This document shows, in pieces, positions 10,414-19,642 of a stretch of DNA of 64,000 bases. The DNA is from Prevotella sp. (lineage in GTDB: Bacteria; Bacteroidota; Bacteroidia; Bacteroidales; Bacteroidaceae). The notes under the pieces are model-generated. The model ran no database searches and was not told the DNA's origin. It was given only the letters and a program-made list of their open reading frames with translations. How positions within the stretch are numbered: the first letter of the stretch is position 1; every line of letters begins with the position of its first letter. Made by a program: the position numbers and the translations under genes. Location of the stretch: NCBI GenBank assembly GCA_022641735.1, contig JALCDQ010000005.1, positions 1 to 64,000 on the forward strand. The letters are read 5' to 3'.

Positions 10414-11511
10414 ATGAACTATAAGAAAGATAAAAGAGTGATTCTTACGCTGGATGCCGGTGGCACGAATTTCGTTTTCTCGGCTATGCAAGGCGGTAAG
10501 GAAATCGTGGAGTCTTATACGTTGCCTTCGATGGCAGACAGTCTTGAGAATTGTCTCGGGCAACTTGTGAAGGGCTTTGAGCATATCAAAGGGCTTATCC
10601 CGACGGCTCCTTCTGCTATCAGCTTTGCTTTTCCTGGCCCTGCTGACTATAAGAACGGCATCATCGGCGACCTTCCCAACTTCCCTTCTTTCCGTGGCGG
10701 AATAGCTTTAGGGCCGTTTTTGAAGAAGAAATTCGGCATCCCTGTGTTCATCAACAACGATGGCAGCCTCTTCGCTTATGGTGAGGCCATGGGTGGAGCA
10801 TTGCAGGATGTCAACCGAATGCTTGAGGAGGCAGGCAGTCCTAAGCGGTTTACCCATCTGCTCGGAATCACCTTCGGCACGGGCTTTGGTGCCGGTGTGG
10901 TGGTCAATGGAGAGTTGCTTATGGGCGACAATGGCTTAGGTGGCGACATCTGGTGTTTCCGCAATAAGAAATATCGGGAATATATTGCCGAGGACAGCGT
11001 GGCTATTCGTGCCGTAAAGCGTGTCTATAAAGAGCTTTCGGGCGATGAAACAGAGTTGACTCCAAAGGACATTTGCGAGATTGCCGACGGCAAACGCGAA
11101 GGTAATGTGGAGGCTGCCAAAAAGAGTTTTGCCGAGTTTGGTGAGATGGCGGGTGATGCCATTGCCACTGCCGACACGATAGTTGATGGCCTTGTGGTCA
11201 TTGGCGGTGGTGTAGCCTATAGTTCCCATTACATCTTCCCGGCGTTGGTGGATGAGATGAACAGCAAACTGAAGATGATGAACGGCTCGCAAGTGGGCCA
11301 CATGCAGATGAAGGCTTACAACCTTGAAGACCCTGCTCAGGTGAAGGAGTTCTTGAAGGGCGGTGCTGTGAAAATCAATATCCCGGGCACGGAAGATAAA
11401 ATTGACTATGACCCTGAGAAGCGAGTAGGCGTCATCCGAACGAAGATTGGCGCTTCTCCAGCTATCTCTTTGGGTGCCTATATGTTTGCACTCAACGAGT
11501 TGGATAAGTAG
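10414..11511 (+). CDS. ROK-family sugar kinase (atypical)
   Basis: ROK (repressor/ORF/kinase) family protein of 365 residues, probably an ATP-dependent cytoplasmic hexose or aminosugar kinase. The N-terminal phosphate-binding loop LTLDAGGTNFVFSAM, the catalytic-Asp region INNDGSLFAYGEA, the GITFGTGFGAGVVVNG loop and the adenosine motif VIGGGVAYS are all present. The usual ROK zinc motif (CxCGxxGCxE) is missing; the equivalent stretch reads GGDIWCFRNKKYREY. It has no N-terminal DNA-binding domain, so it is a kinase rather than a repressor. The start at 10414 follows a TATCTTTG promoter; the upstream frame from 10300 lies inside terminator and promoter DNA. The sugar is unknown. Confidence 0.8.
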   Translation: MNYKKDKRVILTLDAGGTNFVFSAMQGGKEIVESYTLPSMADSLENCLGQLVKGFEHIKGLIPTAPSAISFAFPGPADYKNGIIGDLPNFPSFRGGIALGPFLKKKFGIPVFINNDGSLFAYGEAMGGALQDVNRMLEEAGSPKRFTHLLGITFGTGFGAGVVVNGELLMGDNGLGGDIWCFRNKKYREYIAEDSVAIRAVKRVYKELSGDETELTPKDICEIADGKREGNVEAAKKSFAEFGEMAGDAIATADTIVDGLVVIGGGVAYSSHYIFPALVDEMNSKLKMMNGSQVGHMQMKAYNLEDPAQVKEFLKGGAVKINIPGTEDKIDYDPEKRVGVIRTKIGASPAISLGAYMFALNELDK

Positions 11512-11530
11512 TTTCAGGCATTAAATAGTT

Positions 11531-11649
11531 TGTCCCCATGATTTAAAAAGTCATGGGGACATTTTGTCCGGACCGTTCGGACAAAATGTCCGGATGATTG
11601 GGACAAACTGTCCGAACGGTTCGGACAAACGTAGGGAACGGTTGTTTAC
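11531..11649. repeat. Palindrome array A, five units, inverted copy of the one at 60810-60928
   Basis: An enlarged 31-bp palindrome (11531-11561; arms TGTCCCCATGA and TCATGGGGACA) is followed by 19-bp palindromes at 11565, 11587, 11609 and 11631, each separated by exactly 3 bp. Units 2-4 are TGTCCG..CGGACA-type words; unit 5 is GTAGGGAACGGTTGTTTAC. It starts 19 bases after the ROK stop and lies between converging genes (ROK and luxS). The first 97 bp match the reverse complement of 60832-60928 with two differences. Confidence 0.85.
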
Positions 11650-11704
11650 GAATCAAGTCGTTGTTTTTCGGCAAGTCGTTTGCCATTGACCGAAAGCGGG
11701 CAGG

Positions 11705-12184
11705 TTACTCCGGATAATGGAGATTCTCGTCTTTGATGTTTTCCAAGACTTCTTTTAGAAACTTTTTTGACTCCCATCGAGCCATTGGAAGATCGTGGAG
11801 CAGGTAGTTGCCACAGTCTTTCGGGGCTGCTCCGGGTATTTCTCCCTCGAAGTCGGCGATAAAGCGGAAGGTGCGTTTCATCAGTTCCACGATGTCGCGG
11901 CTTTGCAAATCACCTTTCAGAAGCAGGTAGTTGCCCGTCAGGCAACCCATTGGGCCCCAATAAACCACTCGTTCTTTCCACTCCTCATCATTGCGCAGAT
12001 AGGTGGCGGCAAGGTGTTCGATGGTGTGAATAGCTCCTGGATGAAGGGCAGGCTCACGGTTAGGCTCCTTCATGCGAATATCGAAAGTGGTGACGATTTC
12101 ACCGCCTATTTCGTCCTTGCGGCTTACATATATGCCGCGCAACAGCTGCTCGTGATTGATGGTAAAACTGGGTATCTTATTCAT
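11705..12184 (-). CDS. luxS: S-ribosylhomocysteine lyase LuxS
   Basis: LuxS cleaves S-ribosylhomocysteine to homocysteine and DPD, the precursor of the autoinducer AI-2. All 159 residues align with the family: the metal-binding HTIEH motif (His53, His57, with Glu56), the catalytic Cys in GCLTGNYL (Cys81) and the third metal ligand in DCGNYLLHD (Cys124). It follows the nucleosidase gene mtnN by 56 bases in the same direction, so the two steps from S-adenosylhomocysteine to homocysteine are probably co-transcribed from the mtnN promoter. It converges on the ROK gene with palindrome array A between them. Confidence 0.97.
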   Translation of the reverse strand: MNKIPSFTINHEQLLRGIYVSRKDEIGGEIVTTFDIRMKEPNREPALHPGAIHTIEHLAATYLRNDEEWKERVVYWGPMGCLTGNYLLLKGDLQSRDIVELMKRTFRFIADFEGEIPGAAPKDCGNYLLHDLPMARWESKKFLKEVLENIKDENLHYPE

Positions 12185-12240
12185 TGTGATAATCTTTTAC
12201 ATTTTAATCATTTTTCTTTTTACCAAGATTCAGCAGTGCC

Positions 12241-12924
12241 TTATAAGGCTTCCAGGAAATGTCGGGTAACGTTGAAAGAGCCTTCCGCCATGCGATTCCA
12301 GAAATCGAAGTACTGAGAAGCCTTGTTGTCTTTGAGCGGAACATCACTGATGATGCGGAAAGAGATGAAAGGTGTCTTATAGATATAGCAGGTCTGGGCA
12401 ATCGAACAGCTCTCCATATCCACCGCCATAGCCTTTGGGAAGGTATCGAGTATCGACTGCATCTTTTCCCGAGAGTCCACAAACCACTCGCCACTTACGA
12501 TTAATCCCGCATGTACAGGCGTTTCGCAGTCAATCTGAAGAGCCTTCTTCACCAGTTCCTCAGACGCATGAAACTGTGCCGGAAGCCCCATTATCTGCCC
12601 GGGCTCACATTCTGTTCCGCAATAGGCATCATGATATACATATACTGAACCTACCACCACTTCCGTCACGTTGAGGCTCACATCAGCTCCTCCAGCTACT
12701 CCTGTGGATATAATCAAATCGGGATGATAGCCATCAATCATCTCCACAGCGCCGATGGCAGAGTTCACTTTGCCGATGCCGCACTGCTGCATGATGACCT
12801 CATTGCTGCCAATCTGACCCAAGGTGAAGTCCTTGTGGTTGCGTCTTTCCGTCTCACTTTCATCCAAAAGAGTTTTTAGTTGGGCAAACTCTTTATCCAT
12901 TGCCACGATGATACCTATCTTCAT
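12241..12924 (-). CDS. mtnN: 5'-methylthioadenosine/S-adenosylhomocysteine nucleosidase
   Basis: MTA/SAH nucleosidase (Pfs family), 227 residues. It removes adenine from methylthioadenosine and S-adenosylhomocysteine, feeding S-ribosylhomocysteine to LuxS encoded just downstream. The start KIGIIVAMDKEF carries the catalytic acid Glu12; the substrate loop VDMESCSIAQ has Glu171, and the base-binding ISDVPLKD has Asp194. A TAACTTTG -7 box lies about 20 bases upstream of the ATG. Divergent to yfhO, sharing a 104-base intergenic region. Confidence 0.94.
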   Translation of the reverse strand: MKIGIIVAMDKEFAQLKTLLDESETERRNHKDFTLGQIGSNEVIMQQCGIGKVNSAIGAVEMIDGYHPDLIISTGVAGGADVSLNVTEVVVGSVYVYHDAYCGTECEPGQIMGLPAQFHASEELVKKALQIDCETPVHAGLIVSGEWFVDSREKMQSILDTFPKAMAVDMESCSIAQTCYIYKTPFISFRIISDVPLKDNKASQYFDFWNRMAEGSFNVTRHFLEAL

Positions 12925-12944
12925 GATTTTCTCGAATTTGAAGG

Positions 12945-12952
12945 CAAAGTTA
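12945..12952 (-). promoter_or_regulatory. -7 box for mtnN-luxS
   Basis: The reverse strand reads TAACTTTG, a match to TAnnTTTG, about 20 bases upstream of the mtnN ATG. Confidence 0.6.
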
Positions 12953-12995
12953 CAAAAAATATCCCATCAGGCCTCCTTATCTCTATTTTTTTTAC

Positions 12996-13003
12996 TACCT
13001 TTG
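12996..13003 (+). promoter_or_regulatory. -7 box for the yfhO-fkp gene run
   Basis: TACCTTTG matches TAnnTTTG, 25 bases before the yfhO start. It is the only promoter seen ahead of the six forward genes that follow. Confidence 0.6.
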
Positions 13004-13028
13004 CTCCAAATTATAAACGTATTTTAGA

Positions 13029-15527
13029 ATGAAAGATTTGAAGAAATATTGGCTCGATGTGCTCGCCATCGTCATATTCGTGTTGATTGCGTTTGTTTAT
13101 TTCATGCCCGCCGACATCGACGGCCGTATCCTCTATCGCCATGATTCCTCTGCAGGACGAGGTGCAGGAGAGGAAGTAGCTGAGTATCACCAGAAAACCG
13201 GTAAGGTGTCAAGATGGACGAATGCCACTTTCAGCGGTATGCCAACTTATCAGACGTCGCCTTCTTATAGCAGCAGCAATGGTTTGCAGGCACTGATGAA
13301 TGCCTATCATTTGTGGTTGCCTGAGAATGTATGGTATGTTTTTGTCTATCTTTTAGGCTTTTACATCCTGTTGCGAGCCTTTGATTTCCGGAAGGAACTG
13401 GCCATATTAGGTTCTATTCTGTGGGCTTTCTCATCGTATTTCTTCATCATTATCGCTGCCGGGCATATCTGGAAGGTGATGGCGTTGGCCTACCTGCCGC
13501 CGATGATAGCCGGTGTCGTGATGGCCTATAGGGGCAAATACCTGTGGGGCCTCATATTGACGGCCATCTTCTCGGCCTTTGAGGTGAAGGCCAACCATGT
13601 GCAGATGACCTATTATTATCTGTTCATCATCATCCTCATGGTTATCGCTTTCCTCGTGCAAGCTGTTAAAGAGAAGAAACTCATGCAGTTTGGCAAGGCC
13701 ACGCTCACGTGTATCATCGGTGCGGCCCTTGGCATTTGCATCAATCTGAGCAATCTTTATCATACGTGGGAGTATGGTCAGGAGAGCATGCGCGGTAAGA
13801 GTGAGCTTGTGAAAAAGAACTCAGCCAATCAGACCAATAGCGGTCTTGACCGTGATTATATCACTCAATGGAGTTATGGAATCGATGAAACCTGGACCCT
13901 TCTTGTGCCGAATGCCAAAGGTGGAGCCAGTGTGCCATTGGCCAATAACAAGACGGCTATGGATAAAGCCGACCCTAATTTCCTGCAAATCTATCAGCAG
14001 ATGGGACAGTATTGGGGAGACCAGCCGGGAACAAGTGGGCCTGTCTATGTGGGCGCCTTTGTCCTGATGCTCTTCATTTTGAGTCTTTTCATCGTCAAAG
14101 GACCTATGAAATGGGCTCTCCTTGCAGCCACCGTGCTGTCGATTTTACTGTCGTGGGGTCGCAATTTCATGCCTTTCACCGACTTCTTCCTCGATTATAT
14201 ACCCCTCTATGCCAAGTTCCGAACGGTTGCCTCTATCCTCGTGATAGCTGAATTCACCATTCCTCTGCTTGCCATGATGGCGTTGAAGAAAATCGTGGAT
14301 GAGCCTGAAATACTCACCAAGAAGATTAAATATGTGTATGCAAGCTTTGCGTTTACGGGGGGTATAGCTCTTCTGTTTGCCCTTGCGCCCAGTCTTTTCT
14401 TCTCGGATTTCGTTTCCTCTTCAGAGTTGACAGCCCTCAGGCAGATACCCCAAGAATACTTCAATCCTATTGTTAGCAATCTTACCGAGATGCGCAAGGC
14501 TATCTTTACGGCTGACTGCTGGCGCTCGTTCTGGATTATTGTGATAGGTACGTTCCTGCTTCTGCTCTTTAAAGCCAAGAAACTCAAGGCCGAATGGATG
14601 ATTGGAGCAATAGCTCTGCTCTGCCTCATAGACATGTGGCAGGTGAACAAACGTTATCTCAACGACGACATGTTTGTAGAGAAGAGCGTGCGCGATACCC
14701 CTCAGCAGATGACGGCTACCGATAAGCAAATCCTGCAAGACAAGAGTCTTGACTATAGGGTGCTCAATTTAGCAACCAGCACCTTCAATGAGAACGAAAC
14801 CTCTTATTATCACAAGAGTATTGGAGGTTATCATGCTGCCAAGTTGCGCCGCTATCAGGAGATGATAGATGCTTACATCAGCCCCGAAATGTCGAAGATG
14901 ATGCCGGCCATTTCCAGTGCTAATGGTGATATGACGAAGGTGAATGGAGATTCTATTTATCCGGTTCTCAATATGCTGAATACCAAATATATCATCGTTC
15001 CACTTCAAGGCGGACAGACCGTTCCTATACAGAATCCGTATGCTTATGGCAACGCGTGGTTCGTAGATAAAATCGATTATGTGGGTAATGCCAATGAAGA
15101 GATAGACAAAGTAGGTAAAATCAACCTTCGTCATGAGGCTGTTGCGGATGCCAAATTCAAACAGCAGTTAGGCGAGGCTGTGGCTCAAGACGATATGTCT
15201 ATCGTCACTTTGAAGACCTATGCACCAAATCAGCTCTCTTATGAGGTGAAATCTGACAAAGGTGGAGTGCTTGTTTTCTCGGAGGTTTATTATCCCGGAT
15301 GGACAGCAACAGTAGATGGACAGTCGGTGGAAGTTGGTCGTGTGAATTATATTCTGCGTGCCATCAATATCAAGCCGGGAACTCATAAGGTAGTGCTCAG
15401 TTTCTTCCCGAAGACCGTGGATGCTACTGAGACCATTGCCTATGTGGCTTATGGTGTACTGATACTTGTTATCCTGCTCGGTATTTATATTGAATGGCGC
15501 AGGAAAAAACAAGAGAAAGAGGCTTAA
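13029..15527 (+). CDS. YfhO-family multi-spanning membrane protein
   Basis: Large inner-membrane protein of 832 residues, assigned to the YfhO family, which resembles GT-C glycosyltransferases that use lipid-linked sugar donors. An N-terminal helix (about 10-26) is followed by a periplasmic loop with the RHDSSAG sequence, then about ten further hydrophobic helices to about residue 530. A soluble C-terminal region (about 540-790) and a final helix with a basic tail (EWRRKKQEKEA) complete it. In other bacteria YfhO proteins glycosylate envelope polymers; that role here is inferred. It starts a forward run with fkp 14 bases behind it, which fits surface-polymer glycosylation. Confidence 0.82.
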   Translation: MKDLKKYWLDVLAIVIFVLIAFVYFMPADIDGRILYRHDSSAGRGAGEEVAEYHQKTGKVSRWTNATFSGMPTYQTSPSYSSSNGLQALMNAYHLWLPENVWYVFVYLLGFYILLRAFDFRKELAILGSILWAFSSYFFIIIAAGHIWKVMALAYLPPMIAGVVMAYRGKYLWGLILTAIFSAFEVKANHVQMTYYYLFIIILMVIAFLVQAVKEKKLMQFGKATLTCIIGAALGICINLSNLYHTWEYGQESMRGKSELVKKNSANQTNSGLDRDYITQWSYGIDETWTLLVPNAKGGASVPLANNKTAMDKADPNFLQIYQQMGQYWGDQPGTSGPVYVGAFVLMLFILSLFIVKGPMKWALLAATVLSILLSWGRNFMPFTDFFLDYIPLYAKFRTVASILVIAEFTIPLLAMMALKKIVDEPEILTKKIKYVYASFAFTGGIALLFALAPSLFFSDFVSSSELTALRQIPQEYFNPIVSNLTEMRKAIFTADCWRSFWIIVIGTFLLLLFKAKKLKAEWMIGAIALLCLIDMWQVNKRYLNDDMFVEKSVRDTPQQMTATDKQILQDKSLDYRVLNLATSTFNENETSYYHKSIGGYHAAKLRRYQEMIDAYISPEMSKMMPAISSANGDMTKVNGDSIYPVLNMLNTKYIIVPLQGGQTVPIQNPYAYGNAWFVDKIDYVGNANEEIDKVGKINLRHEAVADAKFKQQLGEAVAQDDMSIVTLKTYAPNQLSYEVKSDKGGVLVFSEVYYPGWTATVDGQSVEVGRVNYILRAINIKPGTHKVVLSFFPKTVDATETIAYVAYGVLILVILLGIYIEWRRKKQEKEA

Positions 15528-15541
15528 AAGTCAGTTGAGAT

Positions 15542-18382
15542 ATGAAGAAACTGCTGTCATTGCCACCAAACTTGGTGAAACATTTCCATGAGATAACGGG
15601 ATATAGCAAGGAAGAATGGTTTTGCACCCACGATCCAATAGGCCGTAAATTAGGCTCTGGAGGAGGGTCTTCTTGGTTGCTGAAAGCCGCTTTTGAGGCA
15701 CAAGGTAACGGTCTTTCATTCGATGAATGGCTATCAGCAGACAAAAAGTTGTTACTTCATGCAGGAGGACAAAGTCGTCGCTTGCCAGCCTATGCGCCAT
15801 CGGGAAAGATATTGACGCCAATTCCCGTATTCCGTTGGGAACGTGGACAGCGTCTTTCTCAAGACTTGCTTTCCCTCCAAATTCCGCTTTATCAGCGGAT
15901 TATGGATGCTGCTCCAGAGCGTTTGCACACGATGATTGTAAGCGGGGATGTCTATATTCGGGCTACAGAAAGCCTTCAGCCTATCCCTGATGTCGATGTT
16001 GTGTGCTATGGATTGTGGTTAGGACCGGAAATTGCAAAGGACCATGGTGTTTTTGTTTCTTCTCATCATACGCCCTCGGTTTTAAAGCAGATGCTTCAAA
16101 AACCCTCTGTTCAGACTTTGGGAGCTCTCCAACAGGACCATTTCTATCTGACCGATATTGGTGTTTGGTTGCTTTCAGATAAGGCGGTTAAAGTCTTGAT
16201 GAAGCATTCCATGCAAGATGGAGAGGTCGTAAACTATGATATGTACGGAACTTTCGGATGTTGTTTGGGTACAAATCCGACCATAGAAGATGCAGAGATA
16301 CATGACTTGAAAGTGGCTATTCTTCCTCTTCCAGGAGGAGAATTCTATCATTTTGGTACCTCACATGAGATACTCTCCTCTACATTGGCTATTCAAAACT
16401 TAGTCAATGACCAACGGGAAATCATGCATCATTCGTTGAAGCCGCATCCTTCTATTTTCCAACAGAATGCAGAAGTGGGGATAAAGGTCACGGAAAAGAA
16501 TAAAAATCACTGGATAGAAAACAGTTGTGTGGGTAAAGGATGGACCATTTCTCACGAAAATATCATTACTGGTGTTCCTGAAAATGATTGGAAAATTGAA
16601 TTGAAGGCAGGGCAGTGTGTAGATATTGTTCCGATAAGAAATAGCCAATATGTCGTGCGCCCTTATGGTTATAACGACTTATTTCGTGGCGCTTTGACTT
16701 CTACAGATACCTTATTTTTAGGTATTCCGTTTATGAAATGGGCACAAGAAAGAGGCATACCTATAGAAGAAATCGACGGGAATGATGACCTCCAGTCGGC
16801 CCGTATTTTCCCTGTTGTGGAGAATGTAACCGATGCCGGGAAGGTGCTGACATGGATGCTTGGAGAAACGGAACAAGCAGAAGGCAAAGCCTTGTGGATG
16901 AATAGTCGTAAGATGAGCGCTGATGAGATTTCTGCTGAAGCTAATCTCATGCGTCTCACGCAACAACGGGAAGCCTACAGGGCAAAAAACTGGGAGTTCC
17001 TTTCCCGCAATTATAAGCATAGTGTTTTCTATCAGATAGACTTGGAGGATGCAGCCCATGAGTTTGCCTCCAATAAGACAGCTGAACCAGCACCATTACC
17101 AGAATCGGAGCCAATGCTCACGCGCATTCATGATGCTATGTTCCGTTCTGAAGTGGAAAGGCTGAAAGGACAGGAATACCAGACTAATGAGAATAAGGCT
17201 TTTCGTATTTTACAGGAAGGACTCACGCAAACAGCCCTATCATCAAAGCAATCTCCTCATATGGATGTTTATGGAGACCAAATTGTATGGGGCAGAAGTC
17301 CTGTGCGGATAGACCTTGCAGGTGGTTGGACAGATACTCCTCCATACTGCTTGATGGAAGGAGGAAACGTGATAAATTTGGCTATTGAACTCAATGGACA
17401 GCCTCCTCTTCAGGCTTATGTGAAGCCTTGCAAAGAGCCGCATATCATTTTGAGAAGCATAGATTTAGGTGCTTCAGAAAAGATAGAGACCTTTGAAGAA
17501 CTGGCAGACTTCAATCATGTGGGCAGTCCTTTCTCTATTCCAAAGGCTGCCTTGGTGTTGGCTGGCTTCCAACCAGGCTTTTCTACGGAGAAATATGATA
17601 GTCTTGAAGAACAACTTCAAGCATTTGGTTGTGGCATTGAACTCACGATGCTCTCTGCTATTCCTGCGGGCTCAGGGCTTGGAACAAGTAGTATTTTGGC
17701 CTCGACGGTATTAGGGGCCTTGAATGAATTCTGCGGTTTGATGTGGGATAAGAATGAGATTGGCCGGCGCACGTTGGTTTTGGAGCAGTTGCTTACTACA
17801 GGTGGCGGTTGGCAGGACCAGTTTGGCGGACTTTTGCCAGGTATCAAACTTCTGCAAACAGAAAAAGGATTTGACCAGAAACCAGTCACTCGCTGGTTGC
17901 CTTCAGCACTTTTCACCCAACCTGAATATCAGGCTTGCCACCTATTATATTATACGGGTATTACCCGTACGGCAAAGAATATTCTTTCAGAGATTGTTCG
18001 TCGTATGTTCCTCAATCAACATGAGGAATTGTCTATCTTACGAGATATGAAAGCCCATACCATGGATATGTATGAAGCTATCCAACGAGAAGATTTCCAG
18101 GAGATGGGAAGATTGGTGCGGAAGACATGGCAACAGAATCAACTCATTGACAGTGGAACTAATCCGGAATCAGTGAGCAAAATTACCAAATTGGTAGATG
18201 ACCTTTGTCTTGGTTATAAACTGCCGGGTGCTGGTGGTGGCGGTTACCTTTATATGATAGCCAAAGACCCGGAAGCAGCTGCTCGAATTAAACAGATACT
18301 GAGTGAAAATCAGTTGAATGCGAATGCTCGTTTTGTGAAAATGACTTTGAGCGAGTGCGGTCTTCAAGTTTCAAGAAGTTAG
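15542..18382 (+). CDS. fkp: Bifunctional L-fucokinase / GDP-L-fucose pyrophosphorylase Fkp
   Basis: Fkp converts free L-fucose to fucose-1-phosphate and then to GDP-L-fucose, the donor for fucosylating capsule and surface glycoproteins in Bacteroidales. At 946 residues it matches the known length of about 950. The N-terminal half (about 1-430) is the nucleotidyltransferase with LHAGGQSRRLPAYAPSGKI. The C-terminal half (about 580-946) is a GHMP kinase with the substrate motif RSPVRIDLAGGWTDTPPY, the ATP loop IPAGSGLGTSSILA and the late motif GAGGGGYLYM. It sits 14 bases after yfhO and 4 before a Nudix gene. Cytoplasmic. No fucose permease gene is adjacent. Confidence 0.97.
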   Translation: MKKLLSLPPNLVKHFHEITGYSKEEWFCTHDPIGRKLGSGGGSSWLLKAAFEAQGNGLSFDEWLSADKKLLLHAGGQSRRLPAYAPSGKILTPIPVFRWERGQRLSQDLLSLQIPLYQRIMDAAPERLHTMIVSGDVYIRATESLQPIPDVDVVCYGLWLGPEIAKDHGVFVSSHHTPSVLKQMLQKPSVQTLGALQQDHFYLTDIGVWLLSDKAVKVLMKHSMQDGEVVNYDMYGTFGCCLGTNPTIEDAEIHDLKVAILPLPGGEFYHFGTSHEILSSTLAIQNLVNDQREIMHHSLKPHPSIFQQNAEVGIKVTEKNKNHWIENSCVGKGWTISHENIITGVPENDWKIELKAGQCVDIVPIRNSQYVVRPYGYNDLFRGALTSTDTLFLGIPFMKWAQERGIPIEEIDGNDDLQSARIFPVVENVTDAGKVLTWMLGETEQAEGKALWMNSRKMSADEISAEANLMRLTQQREAYRAKNWEFLSRNYKHSVFYQIDLEDAAHEFASNKTAEPAPLPESEPMLTRIHDAMFRSEVERLKGQEYQTNENKAFRILQEGLTQTALSSKQSPHMDVYGDQIVWGRSPVRIDLAGGWTDTPPYCLMEGGNVINLAIELNGQPPLQAYVKPCKEPHIILRSIDLGASEKIETFEELADFNHVGSPFSIPKAALVLAGFQPGFSTEKYDSLEEQLQAFGCGIELTMLSAIPAGSGLGTSSILASTVLGALNEFCGLMWDKNEIGRRTLVLEQLLTTGGGWQDQFGGLLPGIKLLQTEKGFDQKPVTRWLPSALFTQPEYQACHLLYYTGITRTAKNILSEIVRRMFLNQHEELSILRDMKAHTMDMYEAIQREDFQEMGRLVRKTWQQNQLIDSGTNPESVSKITKLVDDLCLGYKLPGAGGGGYLYMIAKDPEAAARIKQILSENQLNANARFVKMTLSECGLQVSRS

Positions 18383-18386
18383 CATT

Positions 18387-18824
18387 ATGTACAGTTATAA
18401 ATATCCTCATCCGGCTATTGCTGCCGACTGTATCGTCTTTGCGCATGATAAGGATGATGTAAAGGTGTTGCTCATTGAGCGAAAGAACGAGCCTTGCAAA
18501 GGTTGTTGGGCTTTTCCAGGTGGTTTCATGAATATTGACGAGACAGCGAAAGACGCGGCAAAGCGAGAACTGAAGGAAGAAACGGGACTTGAAGTCAGCG
18601 AGGTACAACAGGTGGGAGCCTTCTCCGCAGTGGATAGAGACCCTCGCGAAAGAGTCGTTTCGATTGCTTATTTTACAGAAATCGCGGAAGTCGTTGCAGT
18701 GAAAGGTGGCGATGATGCCCGCAAAGCAGAATGGTTTAGTTTGAAAGCATTGCCACAATTGGCTTTCGACCATGATGAAATATTAAAAAAGGCAGTAGAG
18801 AAATGGAGTTCAGAACGAAAGTAG
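18387..18824 (+). CDS. Nudix hydrolase
   Basis: A 145-residue Nudix hydrolase, one of the enzymes that cleave nucleoside diphosphates linked to another group. The Nudix box is complete (GGFMNIDETAKDAAKREL then KEETGLEV). The N-terminal HPAIAADCIVF and a WAFPGGF lead-in resemble the ADP-ribose or sugar-nucleotide subgroup, but the substrate cannot be fixed from sequence. It starts 4 bases after fkp and overlaps the next gene by 22 bases, so it is translated from the same message. A housekeeping role on sugar nucleotides is possible. Confidence 0.9.
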   Translation: MYSYKYPHPAIAADCIVFAHDKDDVKVLLIERKNEPCKGCWAFPGGFMNIDETAKDAAKRELKEETGLEVSEVQQVGAFSAVDRDPRERVVSIAYFTEIAEVVAVKGGDDARKAEWFSLKALPQLAFDHDEILKKAVEKWSSERK

Positions 18825-19624
18825 ACATTCCTAAGGCATCTTTTGAAATACCTCCTTGTGAGCGTATGCTCTTTGTGGGGAGTTGCTTTGCAGACAATAT
18901 CGGCAAGCGCTTTCAGGAAGAGAAGTTCCGTGCTCAAGTGAATCCTTTCGGTGTGATGTATAACCCGGCGAGTATTCTTCACACGGTAGAAAGACTCAGT
19001 CAGTCGTTCTCCAAAGAGGAGAATGCTCCTAATGTTTCTGTTTTTACACTGGGTACCAATCATGTTTATCTGCTAAAGAAGACGGGCGAGATAGTCGATA
19101 ACTGCGAAAAGCGTCCACAATCTCTGTTTGAGGAACGTCAGCTCAATGTGGAGGAATGTGCTTCCTATTTAGAAAAAGCTATCAAGATACTGACCGATTT
19201 GAATGCTTCAAGCAGGATAATCCTTACCGTCAGTCCTATCCGTTACCGCAAATATGGCTATCATGGGAGTCAATTGTCGAAATCAATATTGCTGTTAGCA
19301 GTAGAAAAGGTCATTAAAGAAAACCCTTCTGCATGTTATTTCCCCGCTTATGAAATCATGAATGATGAATTGCGGGACTATCGTTTTTACAAAGAAGATA
19401 TGCTGCATCCCTCGGAACAAGCAGTAGAATATATATGGGAGAGGTTTTCCGAGACTTATTTCAGCAAGGAAACAAAAGACTTCTTGAAAGAGTGGAAACC
19501 GCTTAAGGAAGCTCTCAATCATCGGCCTTTTCATCCCGAATCTGACGAGTATAAGCAATTTATGGATAAAACTATGTTAAGAGTAAAGGCTCTTTCAAAA
19601 AAATATCCTAATTTTGCACTATAA
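18803..19624 (+). CDS. GSCFA-domain protein
   Basis: A 273-residue protein with the GSCFA domain (MLFVGSCFADNIGKRF near the N-terminus), an SGNH/GDSL-like hydrolase fold found mostly in Bacteroidetes. The first block GSCFAD carries the likely Ser nucleophile, and the late DMLHPSEQAVEYIW resembles the Asp-x-x-His block of SGNH esterases. No signal peptide is seen, so it is probably cytoplasmic. The start lies 22 bases inside the Nudix gene in another frame. The substrate is unknown; an acyl or acetyl group on a surface sugar would fit the operon. Confidence 0.85.
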   Translation: MEFRTKVDIPKASFEIPPCERMLFVGSCFADNIGKRFQEEKFRAQVNPFGVMYNPASILHTVERLSQSFSKEENAPNVSVFTLGTNHVYLLKKTGEIVDNCEKRPQSLFEERQLNVEECASYLEKAIKILTDLNASSRIILTVSPIRYRKYGYHGSQLSKSILLLAVEKVIKENPSACYFPAYEIMNDELRDYRFYKEDMLHPSEQAVEYIWERFSETYFSKETKDFLKEWKPLKEALNHRPFHPESDEYKQFMDKTMLRVKALSKKYPNFAL

Positions 19625-19642
19625 ATAGAAAAATTCAAAACA

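Noticed and set aside
11531..11561. Simple bidirectional terminator as the whole explanation of array A
   Set aside because: The 31-bp palindrome could terminate transcription, but it lacks a T tract, and four further palindromes in fixed register are left unexplained.
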